A model generated the notes under the pieces. That model saw nothing but the letters and a program-made list of their open reading frames with translations. It had not been told where the DNA came from and did not search any database. Made by a program: the position numbers and the translations under genes. 64,000 nucleotides of DNA, from contig CM064569.1 of NCBI GenBank assembly GCA_032716605.1, positions 10,233,180 to 10,297,179 on the forward strand, read 5' to 3'. This document shows, one piece after another, positions 54,446-64,000 of the stretch. This DNA comes from Paralithodes platypus (Eukaryota; Arthropoda; Malacostraca; Decapoda; Lithodidae). The number at the start of each line of letters is the position of its first letter. The first letter of the stretch is position 1.

Positions 54446-57337
54446 ATGCTCGCCCCGCACTCGTGCAAGCACCACCGCGCCAGTAACCACGCACTAGTCA
54501 TGGAGCCCACACGTCCCTCACGCTCGCTCCCTGATGACACAACCAGCCCTCCTTCTGGTGGTGTTAGCCGCCGTGGAAGGCAGAGGGTGGCTGCCAAAGA
54601 CCCTAGCTACCAGTACGACACGCCCTACAGCTCAGAGGACGAAGCACCAGCACCCAAAGCACGAAAAACACGTGCAAGCAGGGCAATGGCTCAGAGGTCG
54701 TTGGTCTTTCGGGACACTGCCACCACGACCAAGGCCACTGCAACAACCACTACCACCACCACTGCCACCACTGCCACCCCTGCCACCCCTGCCACCGGTA
54801 CCAGCGACGCAGGAGGCCGCCCTAGGGCTGCATTACCTGCGGGGGCAGGAAAAATGAAAGGCACGGGCGTAGGGAAGAGAACCCGTACGCCAGCCACAGT
54901 GCCCCTACCACCACCACCACCACCAGCCGCCCCTGGCCCGGCTGCCCCTGCCGCCCCTGCTGCCCCTGCCGCCCCTGCCGCCCCTGCCGCCCCTGCTGCC
55001 CCTGCCGCCCCTGCCGCCCCTGCCCAAGGAACAGGGAAGGGGAAGGGGAAAGGGAGAGGGAAAGCGACTGGGAAAGCGACTGCTGGCCCTGGTGTCCCTG
55101 CCGGCCCTGCTGCCCCTGTTGCCCCTGCCGCCCATGCCGCCCCTGCCCAAGGAACAGAGAGAAGGGCGACAGGCACCACCATCATCTTGCCATCAAGGCC
55201 ACGCACCACTGCTGCCCCTGCCGCCCATGCCGCCCCTGCCCAAGGAACAGAGAGAAGGGCGACAGGCACCACCATCATCTTGCCATCAAGGCCACGCACC
55301 ACTGCTGCCCCTGCCGCCGCCGCTGCCGCCGCCCCTGCCGCCGCCCCTGCCACCGCCTCTGCTGTCCCTGTCCATAAGACTCCCGCACGTGCCAAAGTGA
55401 CCCGAAAAACTCTGACACCATCTAAGTATGCCGCCCTGCTGTTTGATGGTGATTCGCAGGACATTGGCAGCCCGGGTTTCGACGACGAAGCCCTAGCACG
55501 GGACCAAGGGTGGGGGAATTTGGGATTGGACAGTGGGAGTGAGTCCGACGTCGGTGACGAAAATGAGGAAGGGCATCGTCTGTCAAGTGAAGAGGAGGGT
55601 AATGATGATGAAGTGCTGTATCGCGACCATGGAAGCGATATTTCAGACGATGAAGCAGACGCAGACGACATTCCGATACCTGAGCTGCCTTCGTTCGATT
55701 GGTCTGACGGGGTCAATTTTGTACCTGAAGTGCCCCAGTTCAATCCTGGGACGTCAGGAACAACTGACGACTGGCCCTGTGATGATCAAGCGAACGAAAG
55801 CGACTTCTTCCTCGCTTTTTTCGACATGGAGGTAATGACGTACATCGTTGCCCAAACAAACGCCTACTACAGGTGGGTGTTTGGCAGATTGGACGTCCTT
55901 TCTCCAAAAGCGAGAATACGAGGCTGGGTGGATACGACTGTGGAAGAATTTATGACGTTCTTTGCCTTGTTGTTCCTCATGCCTCTGATCAAGAAGCATG
56001 TGTTGCAACACTATTGGAAGCACGACCCTCTCATCGCCACCCCAACTTTCAATAAGTTCATGACTCGTGACAGATTTTTGTTGCTGCTAAGATTTATGCA
56101 CTTTGCAGACAACGAAAATCCTAACAGGATTGACAGGATATGGAAAGTTCGGGATGTGTTCACCATGTTGTTGGAGAGGTATAGGAAATACTTTTACCCC
56201 TTCCTCAATTTGGTGATTGATGAGTCGCTCGTGCTCTTCAAAGGACGTCTTGTTTTCAAGCAGTATATCCCCTTGAAAAGGCATAGGTTCGGAATCAAGC
56301 TCTTCGTGTTGTGCGACTGTGAAACTGGAATAGTGCTTGACATGATCGTGTATACAGGAACTGACATTGACGTACCGAAAGCCGCTGCCAATGACCCCAT
56401 GGGCATGTCAGGTGCCATCGTCAGGAAAATGTTGGCACCTTACCTGGGCAAAGGCCACATCATCTACACTGACAACTGGTATACTTCTCCTGCTCTCTGC
56501 CAGTTTCTTTATGACAACCAAACGGGGTCATGTGGGACTGTCAGAAAGACAAGAAAGTTTAGGCCAAAGTTCACAGGTGATGTCATTCCTCTCACAGATG
56601 CCTCCTCCAGTGACACACCTTCAGAAGACGACCTGGCCCAGGAACACCGCGAGAGGCATGTGCGAAGAAGGCGACGAAAGGGGCAGAAATACAAGCAGCT
56701 CGAGAAGTGTGGGAAACTGATAGCCCTGAAGTGGAAGGATAAGCGAGACGTCCACCTGCTTTCCACCGTCCACACAGGTGCCCAGGTGGATTCTGGCAAA
56801 ATCCACTACCGAACCAGGAAGACAATCTACAAGCCCGACATGGTAGTGGACTACACAAAAAACATGCGCCTGGTGGACAAGTCTGACTGTCAGCTGTCAG
56901 GCGTTGAGTGTCTGAGGAAGACTGTGAAGTGGTATCACAAGCTCTTCCTCCACCTAGTTGACATAACAATGCTGAACGCCTACAACTTGTGGTTGGTGAA
57001 AAAGGATATGGCCCCAAACCAGAAGCTGAAATTCCGGGAGTTCGTGTACAATGTCTCCTACCAACTCCTGGAGAAGTATGGCACCACCACTCACAGACGT
57101 ACGGCATGGCGTGGGGATCACGTTCCTGACCGCATCCAGCTGGGTGTCGAAAGACACTACCCCATCAACACTGAGATGCTTGGCACTCGCCACAGGCAGG
57201 CGCAGTGCACCGTCTGCAGCTCCAGTGTCAGGAAACCCCATGTCACGAAAAGAGTCACCTCAATGTGCGCCGAGTGCAAAGTTCCACTCTGCCTGGGTGA
57301 CTGCTTCAGGGACTACCACACCTTCAAGAACTACTGA
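54446..57337 (+). CDS. piggyBac-like transposase, intact
   Basis: 963 codons. The Met at 54446 opens the frame; the Met at 54500, with a stronger context (gtcATGg), is an equally good start. Residues 1-300 are low complexity: an acidic/Ser stretch, Thr runs, Ala/Pro repeats and Gly-Lys repeats. From about 455 the DDE_Tnp_1_7 core begins with DFFLAFFDMEVMTYIVAQTN. Aspartates of the catalytic triad are at about 592 (IDES), 676 (TDNWYTS) and 811 (VDKSD). The C-terminal cysteine-rich domain (CTVCSSS, CAECKVPLC, CFRDYH) would bind DNA ends. It cuts and reinserts the element at TTAA. There are no stops or frameshifts, so it is potentially active. Confidence 0.93.
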   Translation: MLAPHSCKHHRASNHALVMEPTRPSRSLPDDTTSPPSGGVSRRGRQRVAAKDPSYQYDTPYSSEDEAPAPKARKTRASRAMAQRSLVFRDTATTTKATATTTTTTTATTATPATPATGTSDAGGRPRAALPAGAGKMKGTGVGKRTRTPATVPLPPPPPPAAPGPAAPAAPAAPAAPAAPAAPAAPAAPAAPAQGTGKGKGKGRGKATGKATAGPGVPAGPAAPVAPAAHAAPAQGTERRATGTTIILPSRPRTTAAPAAHAAPAQGTERRATGTTIILPSRPRTTAAPAAAAAAAPAAAPATASAVPVHKTPARAKVTRKTLTPSKYAALLFDGDSQDIGSPGFDDEALARDQGWGNLGLDSGSESDVGDENEEGHRLSSEEEGNDDEVLYRDHGSDISDDEADADDIPIPELPSFDWSDGVNFVPEVPQFNPGTSGTTDDWPCDDQANESDFFLAFFDMEVMTYIVAQTNAYYRWVFGRLDVLSPKARIRGWVDTTVEEFMTFFALLFLMPLIKKHVLQHYWKHDPLIATPTFNKFMTRDRFLLLLRFMHFADNENPNRIDRIWKVRDVFTMLLERYRKYFYPFLNLVIDESLVLFKGRLVFKQYIPLKRHRFGIKLFVLCDCETGIVLDMIVYTGTDIDVPKAAANDPMGMSGAIVRKMLAPYLGKGHIIYTDNWYTSPALCQFLYDNQTGSCGTVRKTRKFRPKFTGDVIPLTDASSSDTPSEDDLAQEHRERHVRRRRRKGQKYKQLEKCGKLIALKWKDKRDVHLLSTVHTGAQVDSGKIHYRTRKTIYKPDMVVDYTKNMRLVDKSDCQLSGVECLRKTVKWYHKLFLHLVDITMLNAYNLWLVKKDMAPNQKLKFREFVYNVSYQLLEKYGTTTHRRTAWRGDHVPDRIQLGVERHYPINTEMLGTRHRQAQCTVCSSSVRKPHVTKRVTSMCAECKVPLCLGDCFRDYHTFKNY

Positions 57338-57339
57338 GT

Positions 57340-57450
57340 GTCGGCCCCTGCCCTGCCCTGCCCTGGACTCGCCCCGTGCCCTGCCCTGGACTCGCCACCT
57401 GCCCTGCCCTAGACTCGCCCCCTGCCCTGCCCTGCCCTGTACTCGCGCCC
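57340..57450 (+). repeat. GC-rich minisatellite after the transposase stop
   Basis: Same CCTGCCCTGGACTCGCCCC-based units as at 2355-2455, here untranslated because TGA follows FKNY. Confidence 0.75.
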
Positions 57451-57706
57451 TACCTTACCTGACCTGACCTAATTGATCACGCTACCTCATAATGTGACAT
57501 ATATATTATATAATGTGTAAGTTCCAAAGATGTCCCTGTGATATAGCTTTTACATTATATAATTGTATGTTTCATTATTTAGTTTATAAGTTTCAAAGAT
57601 TTACATGTAATATGCCTTATTTTTTTAGTATATCAATATATATGTTTGTTATTAGCCAAAGTAATGTGTATATAATTATTTTCTTACCTCAAATGAATTG
57701 TACAAA

Positions 57707-57724
57707 AATAAATGTTTCAATAAA
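57707..57724 (+). promoter_or_regulatory. Polyadenylation signals (two AATAAA)
   Basis: AATAAA at 57707-57712 and 57719-57724, followed by an A-rich run and then the hairpin at 57778-57861. Confidence 0.55.
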
Positions 57725-57777
57725 TCCTGTCAAACCTACTAAGATAATAAAAAAAAACAAAAAAAAAACAAAAAAAA

Positions 57778-60132
57778 ACAAGGTCATGTCATTGTATTCT
57801 TACAATATGATATATTCTATGAATATTTCATATTGTTTGAATACAATGGCATGATCTTGTAAAAAATTGTTTTTATCAAAAATGTTCTAGACAATATAAA
57901 ACCTTCCCCATAACCCCCTCCTGGATTCGATCCCACTACCCTACGACACTTTGAGTTTTCCAGTCCGCGACCTTACCAACCATGCCACAGGAGCTCATAC
58001 CAAATATCACTCAAAACTTTGTGTCTACAATCGAAATGACAATATACAAACAAAAATGAATTATCCCACCAATTTACGTTTGTAAATTGATGGGATTATC
58101 AATTATATCATGCCAAGGTTTATAAAAGTTTGTCTCTGTCAAGAATTAGTAATTATATAACTTTATTCTGTCAAAAATTGTCCAAACACTCAGCAAAATT
58201 GCCCCTCTCAGTGTGACTCCACTCATTTTCACACGGTCAAGCGGTCACGAGGTGACCCTTGCCGCTCCTTGATGCTCCAGCTACAGCAGCTCTGTCTGGG
58301 AACAAAATTGGTATAAATACAATAATGGATAAAATACTCTTCACAAATACATTTGTATTGTATAATATTGTAAATAAAAATGAATAATAACTGTGTGGGT
58401 GTCGAAAATTGCTCAACCAGCTTTCTTATGTCTCCCCTACGCGCGTATATTGGATTATACATAGTCATGACTGTCATACAAATAATTGCAGTAGGTCTCG
58501 AATATACATTTAGATTGCATATTACTTCGAAATAAATAAGTAAACGTTTCTCTGGTGGCAATCTACCCTTTCGCAAGTGTAAGGAGACACCAGTCTATAT
58601 TTAGCCCTCTATCACAAAAGGCAATCTGCCTGTGTTGACTCAGCACCGTCGCTGGTGGTCTATAATATAGTACTTTATTTACAGTCAATGGCCTACATGT
58701 TTCTGTGGTACTTCATATGTGTCTAAAATGCAATGTCTGCTTGCATAAAAATGCAATTCTGAAGTCCATTTATACGTACGACATACGCATGTCTCAGTTT
58801 CTCTCTCTCTCTCTCCATTCCTGACTCATGTTATTGTAGACCTGTTGATGGCAACGAACACCAGCCATCTGGTAGACATAAGGTTCAAAATACCAAACAT
58901 CAATACGCCTGGGGCGCCTCCACAATTATCACAAAGCTGGTTATCTATCTAGAGATCTGCCTGACTTCCATCTCTCCACGACTCACTCACTCACTCACTG
59001 CACCCCTGCATGCCTCCCTCCCACCCACCCACCCCCAACCCACCCTTTCAGGCTTCCGTCTGCTAGAAACACATTCACAATTTGTGTAAATATCGCATCA
59101 ATTGGGCTATATGCGGTATATTCCTTGTTATATGGGACGCCTACATATGTACACGTCTTTATTATAGCATGAGAGTGCTCTAAATACAAGATTTACGTGA
59201 TATTTATGGCGTAACACACCCTCTCCCCCTTTCATTCCCACCACAACTCACTCACACTTTGGTTCACGCATAGAAACTCATTGATAATGTGCGTAAATAT
59301 CGCATGAATTGGTCTATATGCGGTATATATTTTGATATATGGCACGTATACATACGTACAAGTCTGTATTATAGCATGACAGTGCTCTAAATACAAGATT
59401 TACGTGATATTTATGGCGTAACACACCCTCTCCCCCTTTCATTCCCAGCACAACTCACTCACACCTTGGTTCACGCATAGAAACTCATTGATAATGTGCG
59501 TAAATATCGCATGAATTGGTCTATATGCGGTATATATTTTGATATATGGCACGTATACATACGTACAAGTCTGTATTATAGCATGACAGTGCTCTACGTA
59601 CAAGATATACGTGATATGTATGGCGTAAACCACACTCTCAGCTCATAAATTGCCGCCAAACCTCCAACACATCTTCATTCCCGCTTAAAAATTCTCTTAT
59701 AATTCCCTTATATATTGCAATTTTTGGTCACTATGAGGCATATTAATTGTTATATGGGTGCCCTACACACGTATACATACTCTACATAGCCTAAAAGGGC
59801 TCAAAAAAGGACATATACGTGATAATACGCGGTAACCCACCCCCTCCTCCCTCTCCTTCTATCCCCTGCGCGCGTAAATATTCGGCAGGGAAATCTCGCC
59901 GCTCGATGACAATCTAGCCGCGCGGTGCCATTCGCTCCACATTTTTCAACTACGGACCGTTCCTCTACCCCCCCCAGACATTTTTTGGGGGGTCAAATAT
60001 ATATGGGCCGATGCACGCAAACATTCCCTACACGATGATGTACTTTTTATCGAAATTGGCAATAGGTCCCAAAATCATCATAGGTGCGCACAGTCTTACC
60101 CTGTAGAAAACCCCCTGTGCGCCGCGGAGAGG
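57778..60132. repeat. Non-coding 3' block of piggyBac copy 2
   Basis: Parallel to 2776-5113: hairpin (57778-57861), minus-strand tRNA-like block (about 57917-57997), second hairpin (58050-58105), 207-bp tandem repeats (59000-59635) and the conserved right end. No coding sequence is seen; short minus-strand frames repeat with the satellite. Confidence 0.8.
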
Positions 60133-60279
60133 TTAATGGCACAATGAATATTTTAGTGACGGAAACACCTCAAATACGTCAGCACAGGGGGACGTTTCCA
60201 ATTACCCCCATGCGCACTTCAGAGGTTAATGAGTTATTCCCGAAAAACGATGTAACACAGCCTCTGAAACCCATAGTAG

Positions 60280-60898
60280 ACGATTATTTTCAGAGTGGGA
60301 GGGGGATAACGAAGTCTGTCTGTCTTTGCCCTTTTACTTCCCTTAGATCCTTGCTAAACTGTATACAGGCGTCTAATAACAGTCACAATAACTTATCAAA
60401 ATGCTTAATGAACATGACATACAATATCTGGTGAAAGAAGCTATTTAAGGCTTTCTTGTATTCATCACAACTATACACGATTAACAGGTAGAAATGGTAA
60501 TAATTATTATTGACTTCGAACGGCTAGACCCTATTATGGAATGGCTATCAATCACATGAATCGGACAAAGTATGTTGGATTACCAATCTAAAGTGAATAT
60601 CCCTATTGCAGTAACTCGCTTAAAAAACTTTTAGTGGATGAAGTCGAGATTATGTTAAGATTATGACCTTCGGGACGAGTCATGAAAAGTTGTTTTGAAA
60701 CCCAATAAAAAAGGCTACAACAACAACTACTACTACTATTACTACTACTATTATTATTATTAATAATAATAATAATTATAATAATAATAATAATGATAAT
60801 AATATAATTATTAATGCACAATGCATTCAAGGTTCGAACACTCGAATCCCTGGAGTGATTTCGAAACGTTGTTCTAACCTCGTTACCCACGTGTAAGC
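60280..60898. repeat. Non-coding interval with ATT/AAT microsatellite
   Basis: Triplet repeats at about 60728-60805 change from ACT/ATT to AAT units, forming an imperfect palindrome. No gene. Confidence 0.6.
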
Positions 60899-61363
60899 TA
60901 AAGGGGCTTTCCCACTTGCACGATTTTCTTTGGAAACTCAACACAATTGCCCATTGTCTTATTAAGTCGTATAAATATCGTGTATAATCTCATTAGTTGG
61001 CGATGGGTCTCTAGAGTCGCCAATTTTGTTGCATGACTCGTGTCAAACTTTGGAAAGTTCAAAAGATCTCACGACAGTTGGCGATGTTCAAGAATACTTG
61101 TAAGTGTTGGCAACATGTTGCCAACACGTTGCGCGTGCATCGGCAACGGCCTCGCATGAAAAAACCTGTTACGCCGATGAGACCCGTCGTATGACGATTT
61201 GCAGAGACGCAAGAATAGTCGCCAAATCAATCTGCAAATATTTGGCAACATATCAAGATGGGTGTTGCATGACTTGCCGAAAGTATAACCGGCCCGAGAA
61301 TGCTCAACACGAGGGTGTTGGCGATATGAAGGATTGCTCGCGAATGCCATTGCCGATGCTTGA
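60899..61363. mobile_element. Harbinger-like element fragment
   Basis: Left end TAA followed by AGGGGCTTTCCCACTTGCAC, related to the ends of the element at 36557-44653. The interior is again rich in cgccgatg, cggcaac and gttggcgat words and contains gttggcaacatgttgccaac, a perfect palindrome. The right end is not found; the CR1 fragment abuts it. Confidence 0.55.
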
Positions 61364-61542
61364 GTACAAATGAAATCAAGCAACAACAGGTCTAGTGACC
61401 CCCTCTAGGCTGCTTGTCCTCCAAAACACTGGGGATCAAGTGTCCGAACAGTGGTTTAAAGTGGGTAAGGGAATTACTGCCCTGGAACTAATGTCCATGG
61501 CAGTATTAGGAAGTTAGTAGGGGACAGATGGGTTCGTAACGG
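61364..61542 (-). mobile_element. CR1 LINE 3' end fragment
   Basis: Minus-strand match to the 3' untranslated region of the CR1 copies (for example ggacacttgatccccagtgt and gcagtaattcccttaccc), ending with the terminal gcttgatttcatttgtact. The coding part is absent. Confidence 0.8.
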
Positions 61543-61552
61543 TGACCACGGG

Positions 61553-61676
61553 ATTGGGCCCATACGGGATTGGACCCACTTAGGTTAGGTTAGGTTAGGT
61601 TAGGTTCCAATCCCGTGGGCCCAATTCCGTATATTCCGTATGGGCCCAATCCCTATGGAACCGTTAGTAACATAAC
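61553..61676. repeat. Palindromic cassette containing TTAGG telomere-type repeats
   Basis: Five tandem TTAGG units (61580-61605, cttaggttaggttaggttag) lie between complementary segments: gggattgggcccatacggga on the left and ccgtatgggcccaatccc on the right, with further inner copies of ccaatcccgtgggccc. Confidence 0.75.
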
Positions 61677-61686
61677 ACAGTTATAA

Positions 61687-63654
61687 GTGATCAACAATTC
61701 CCTTCTTGGTATCCTTCGCAAAAGAGTTCCATCAAAGACAATTAAGTCTCGTATCAGGGATAAAGCATGGTTTAATGATGACTGCAAGCGTGCATTTGAT
61801 GACAAACAGGCTGCATATCGTCTATGGAGGCGTAATCAAACCCCCTTGCATTGGGAAAATTATGTTTTTAAAAGGGCAGCTGCGCAGAGAGTTTATGATG
61901 GTGCTGAGAGGGATTATAACTCCAATCTTCAGGATGTTCTGGCAGGAGCTACACAGCCTCATAAATGGTGGTCCGCTTTGGAATAGATTCCTCCATGCCT
62001 CCTCTTTGTGATTCTGATGGCTCCATCTCTTTTGATCCATTATCGAAGGCCAATATTCTATCTAATATTTTTATTAATAAGCAGAGTAATCAGGAATTGT
62101 CTTTGCCATTGACATGTTTCCCTAGACCCAACCTCAATTCAATGGCATTCAAATCAGCTGAACTGAAAAGGTACTTGCTGGATCTTGATACCTATGGTGG
62201 CACAGACCCGGATGGGTTTTTCCCTCTCTTTTTTAAAAAGGTTGCAGTGGTCTTGGCACCTAAATTGGCTGTGGTGTTTAGGTTGCTTTTGAAATCAGGT
62301 AGTTTTCCTCTTTGCTGGCGTAAGGCTATTATCACTCCTATTCCAAAGGGAAATACTGCCTCATCATCTCCTAATGACAATCGTCCTATCTCCATTACAC
62401 CTATCCTATCCAAGCTCTATGAGAGGCTTTTGTCCAGACGCCTTTCCTCTTATTGTAATAGTCATAATTTGATACCAAACTCACAGTTTGGTTTTCGTAA
62501 GGGCCTGGGTACATGTGATGCACTTCTGACACTCACCCATGACTTGTAATCTTCATTGGACCAGGGACATGAGTCTCGCGTCGTGGCTATTGACTTTAGT
62601 TCTGCTTTTGATTTAGTCAACCATAAAGCACTTCTGTTTAAGTTACAGCTCATTGGTATTGGTGGCAATTTTTTAAGGATCTTTGAAGATTTTTTGACGA
62701 AAAGATCTCAGTCTGTGGTCATTGATGGGTGTCATTCCCCTTCTGTTACTGTTGTTTCTGGTGTTCCACAAGGCAGTGTCCTTGGGCCTTTGCTTTTTAT
62801 TATTTTTACTGCTGACCTGTGCTCCGAGCTTGAAAATAAACTAATCTCCTATGCTGATGATACAACTTTATATGCGTCAATTGCATCACCAATAGATCGA
62901 CAGACACGTAATTGCTACTGCTCTGAATAGGGATTTAGCCAAAATTACATCATGGTGTGAACTTTGGGGCATGAATCTTAATGCTAGTAAAACACACTCC
63001 ATTATAATCAGCAGATCTCGTACCTTGGATCCTCCCCATCCTTATCTACAAGTTTCTGGCGAGCAAATTGAGAATGTGGATACTCTGCGTTTGCTAGGAG
63101 TTACTCTTGATCCCAAACTTACTTTTGAAAAGCATATTCGTTCTTTCTCCTCTTCCATTTCCCAAAAAATTGGTCTGCTTCGCAAGGTTTATAAAACATT
63201 TGCTTGTGACGCCACAGTTATCAAGTCTTTTTATGCTTTTAGTTTGCCACATTTCGAGTACTGCTCACCTGTCTGGTTGTCAGCAGCTGACTGCCATCTC
63301 AAGTTGCTTGACAGGTCGCTAAATTCCATCAGTTTTATTCTACCTCATTTGTCTCTTGATCTGTGTCATCGACGTAAAGTTGGTGCCCTTAGTCTTTTAT
63401 TTAAAGTTTTTAACAACCCTCAGCATCCCTTACATGGGGTTCTGCCTGGGCCCTATGTCCGGGCTCGTGCAACTAGATTCACAAGCAATCTTAATGATCT
63501 TGCCATGAGTCGTGTTAATTTTTCTACTACACAGTTTTCACGGTGTTTTGTGCCGGCCATAGTTGACTTGTGGAATAAGTTGCCAAATGAGCTAGTCAAT
63601 TCAGCTAATATCTCCATTTTTAAGTCTAGAGTTAATGCTTTTTTGCAGCATTAA
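61687..63654 (+). pseudogene. Jockey-group LINE reverse transcriptase, broken
   Basis: Linker DKAWFNDDCKRAFDDKQAAY and HKWWSALE, a frameshift near 61980, then RT: GGTDPDGFFPLFFKK, FPLCWRKAIITPIPKG, NDNRPISITPILSKLYERLL, SQFGFRKGLGTCDAL, a TAA at 62547-62549, VAIDFSSAFDLVNHKALL (catalytic Asp), SGVPQGSVLGPLLFIIFTAD and ISYADDTTLYASI (catalytic DD). A frameshift near 62900 follows, then WGMNLNASKTHSIIISRSRT, LRLLGVTLDPKLTFEKHI, HFEYCSPVWLSAADCHLKLL and the C-terminus FVPAIVDLWNKLPNELVNS. The endonuclease is missing. The wording fits Jockey/Nimb-type LINEs seen in many aquatic animals; the exact clade is uncertain and it differs from the Jockey remnant at 5118-6060. Confidence 0.88.
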
Positions 63655-63907
63655 TTCTAATTTTTAAACTTATTTTATTCTATTTTATTGTATTATATTT
63701 ATGCTTGATATCCTCCACTGCATAATATGTTATCTGTGTTTAATATTTGTATATGTACAGTACAGTATACAGTATATGTTTTTATTTTTTCCTAAGTTAC
63801 CGTAGTTTCTCTCCAGTGCCTCCGGGTGTTTTGTGTGGATTGATCTTGATGGTGTTTCTGCACCCTGGTTGGAGACTTCGGCATCTCATATAATAATAAT
63901 AATAATT
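61687..63907 (+). mobile_element. Jockey-group LINE, 5' truncated
   Basis: Starts in the linker before the RT, runs to the ORF2 stop at 63654, and ends after a 3' untranslated region with (ATA)n at 63888-63907. The target duplication was not resolved. Confidence 0.8.
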
Positions 63908-64000
63908 AAAGTTGCAAGCAACGTTGTGCGGGGTTCGAGCGGGGTTGCACGCAGGGTATTGTGTTGGATACAAGGGCTGTGCCACATATATCAAAATATC

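Larger units (their letters stand above)
54276..60136 (+). mobile_element. piggyBac-like DNA transposon, copy 2, complete
   Basis: TTAA duplications at 54276-54279 and 60133-60136 bound a 5853-bp element. 5' end CCCGGGAGCTGCGGGGAGAC; 3' end, read inward, CCTCTCCGCGGCGCACAGGG. Only the first few bases are similar, so the terminal inverted repeat is short or imperfect. One transposase gene occupies the left half, and 2.7 kb of non-coding repeats the right half. This is the only element in the window with an undamaged transposase. Confidence 0.93.
53768..60225 (+). mobile_element. Non-autonomous piggyBac-type MITE A, split by piggyBac copy 2
   Basis: 5' end after TTAA 53764-53767: CCCGGGAACTGCGGGGAGAC with two boxes containing GACTCTTAAGAGTT/GACTCTTATGAG. 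3' end before TTAA 60226-60229: ccccatgcgcacttcagagg. Parts 53768-54279 and 60137-60225 join at a TTAA into a sequence parallel to the copy at 41151-42251 (reversed), which shows the piggyBac element landed inside it. Confidence 0.8.

Noticed and set aside
54691..55743. 350-codon minus-strand ORF over the piggyBac N-terminal region
   Set aside because: Shadow of the Ala/Pro/Gly-repeat region on the opposite strand. It has no motif, and the plus-strand frame is clearly the transposase.

Overview
The window reads as eukaryotic, most likely a decapod crustacean. The evidence is indirect. Introns and poly(A)-type 3' ends are present, microsatellites are abundant (TA, GA, CA, ATT), several tRNA-derived SINEs occur, there is a short array of the arthropod telomere motif TTAGG, and the LINE types (CR1, RTE-like, Jockey-group) resemble those common in crab and shrimp genomes. 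I could not support a single host gene. Almost every coding stretch belongs to a mobile element, and most are broken.

Layout. 1-5113 is the 3' part of a piggyBac-like transposon (copy 1) with a frameshifted transposase, inserted at TTAA into a minus-strand Jockey-type LINE remnant (5118-6060) that also holds a tRNA-derived SINE. 6500-8886 is a P-element-like transposon with clear terminal inverted repeats, an 8-bp target duplication and a broken THAP exon. 10751-13381 is a 5'-truncated RTE-like LINE with a 13-bp target duplication. 13745-18107 is a second P-like transposon with a spliced THAP domain and a recognisable transposase C-terminus; its intron is filled with a foldback element, SINEs and a 20-bp minisatellite. 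18190-19862 is a truncated CR1 LINE and 28278-31941 a longer CR1 copy with an SGNH-hydrolase ORF1. Between them, 23392-27353 is an Academ-like transposon with roughly 445-bp inverted repeats and a FEN/XPG-like nuclease signature.

34385-45246 is a tandem array of LTR plus truncated gag units (809-bp period). One unit was split by an 8.1-kb Harbinger-like element (36557-44653, TAA duplication). That element contains a further 7.1-kb insertion between 35-bp direct repeats, which itself holds three TTAA-targeted MITEs nested one inside another (41081-42400). 45250-53060 is mostly SINE copies, tandem repeats and LINE fragments. 53115-60279 is a three-level nest: a long inverted repeat, a non-autonomous piggyBac relative inside it, and an intact 5.85-kb autonomous piggyBac-like element (54280-60132; 963-aa ORF, DDD triad present) inside that. 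The window ends with a Harbinger-like fragment, a CR1 3' fragment, a palindromic TTAGG cassette and a Jockey-group LINE (61687-63907).

How the parts relate. The intact piggyBac transposase is the only apparently functional enzyme. Its 5' terminus carries paired boxes built around a CTCTTAAGAG palindrome, and the same architecture occurs at the ends of the TTAA MITEs, so these are plausible substrates of that enzyme or of close relatives. The nesting gives a relative order of insertions. Coordinates of element edges come from target duplications and repeat comparison by eye; identities were not computed.
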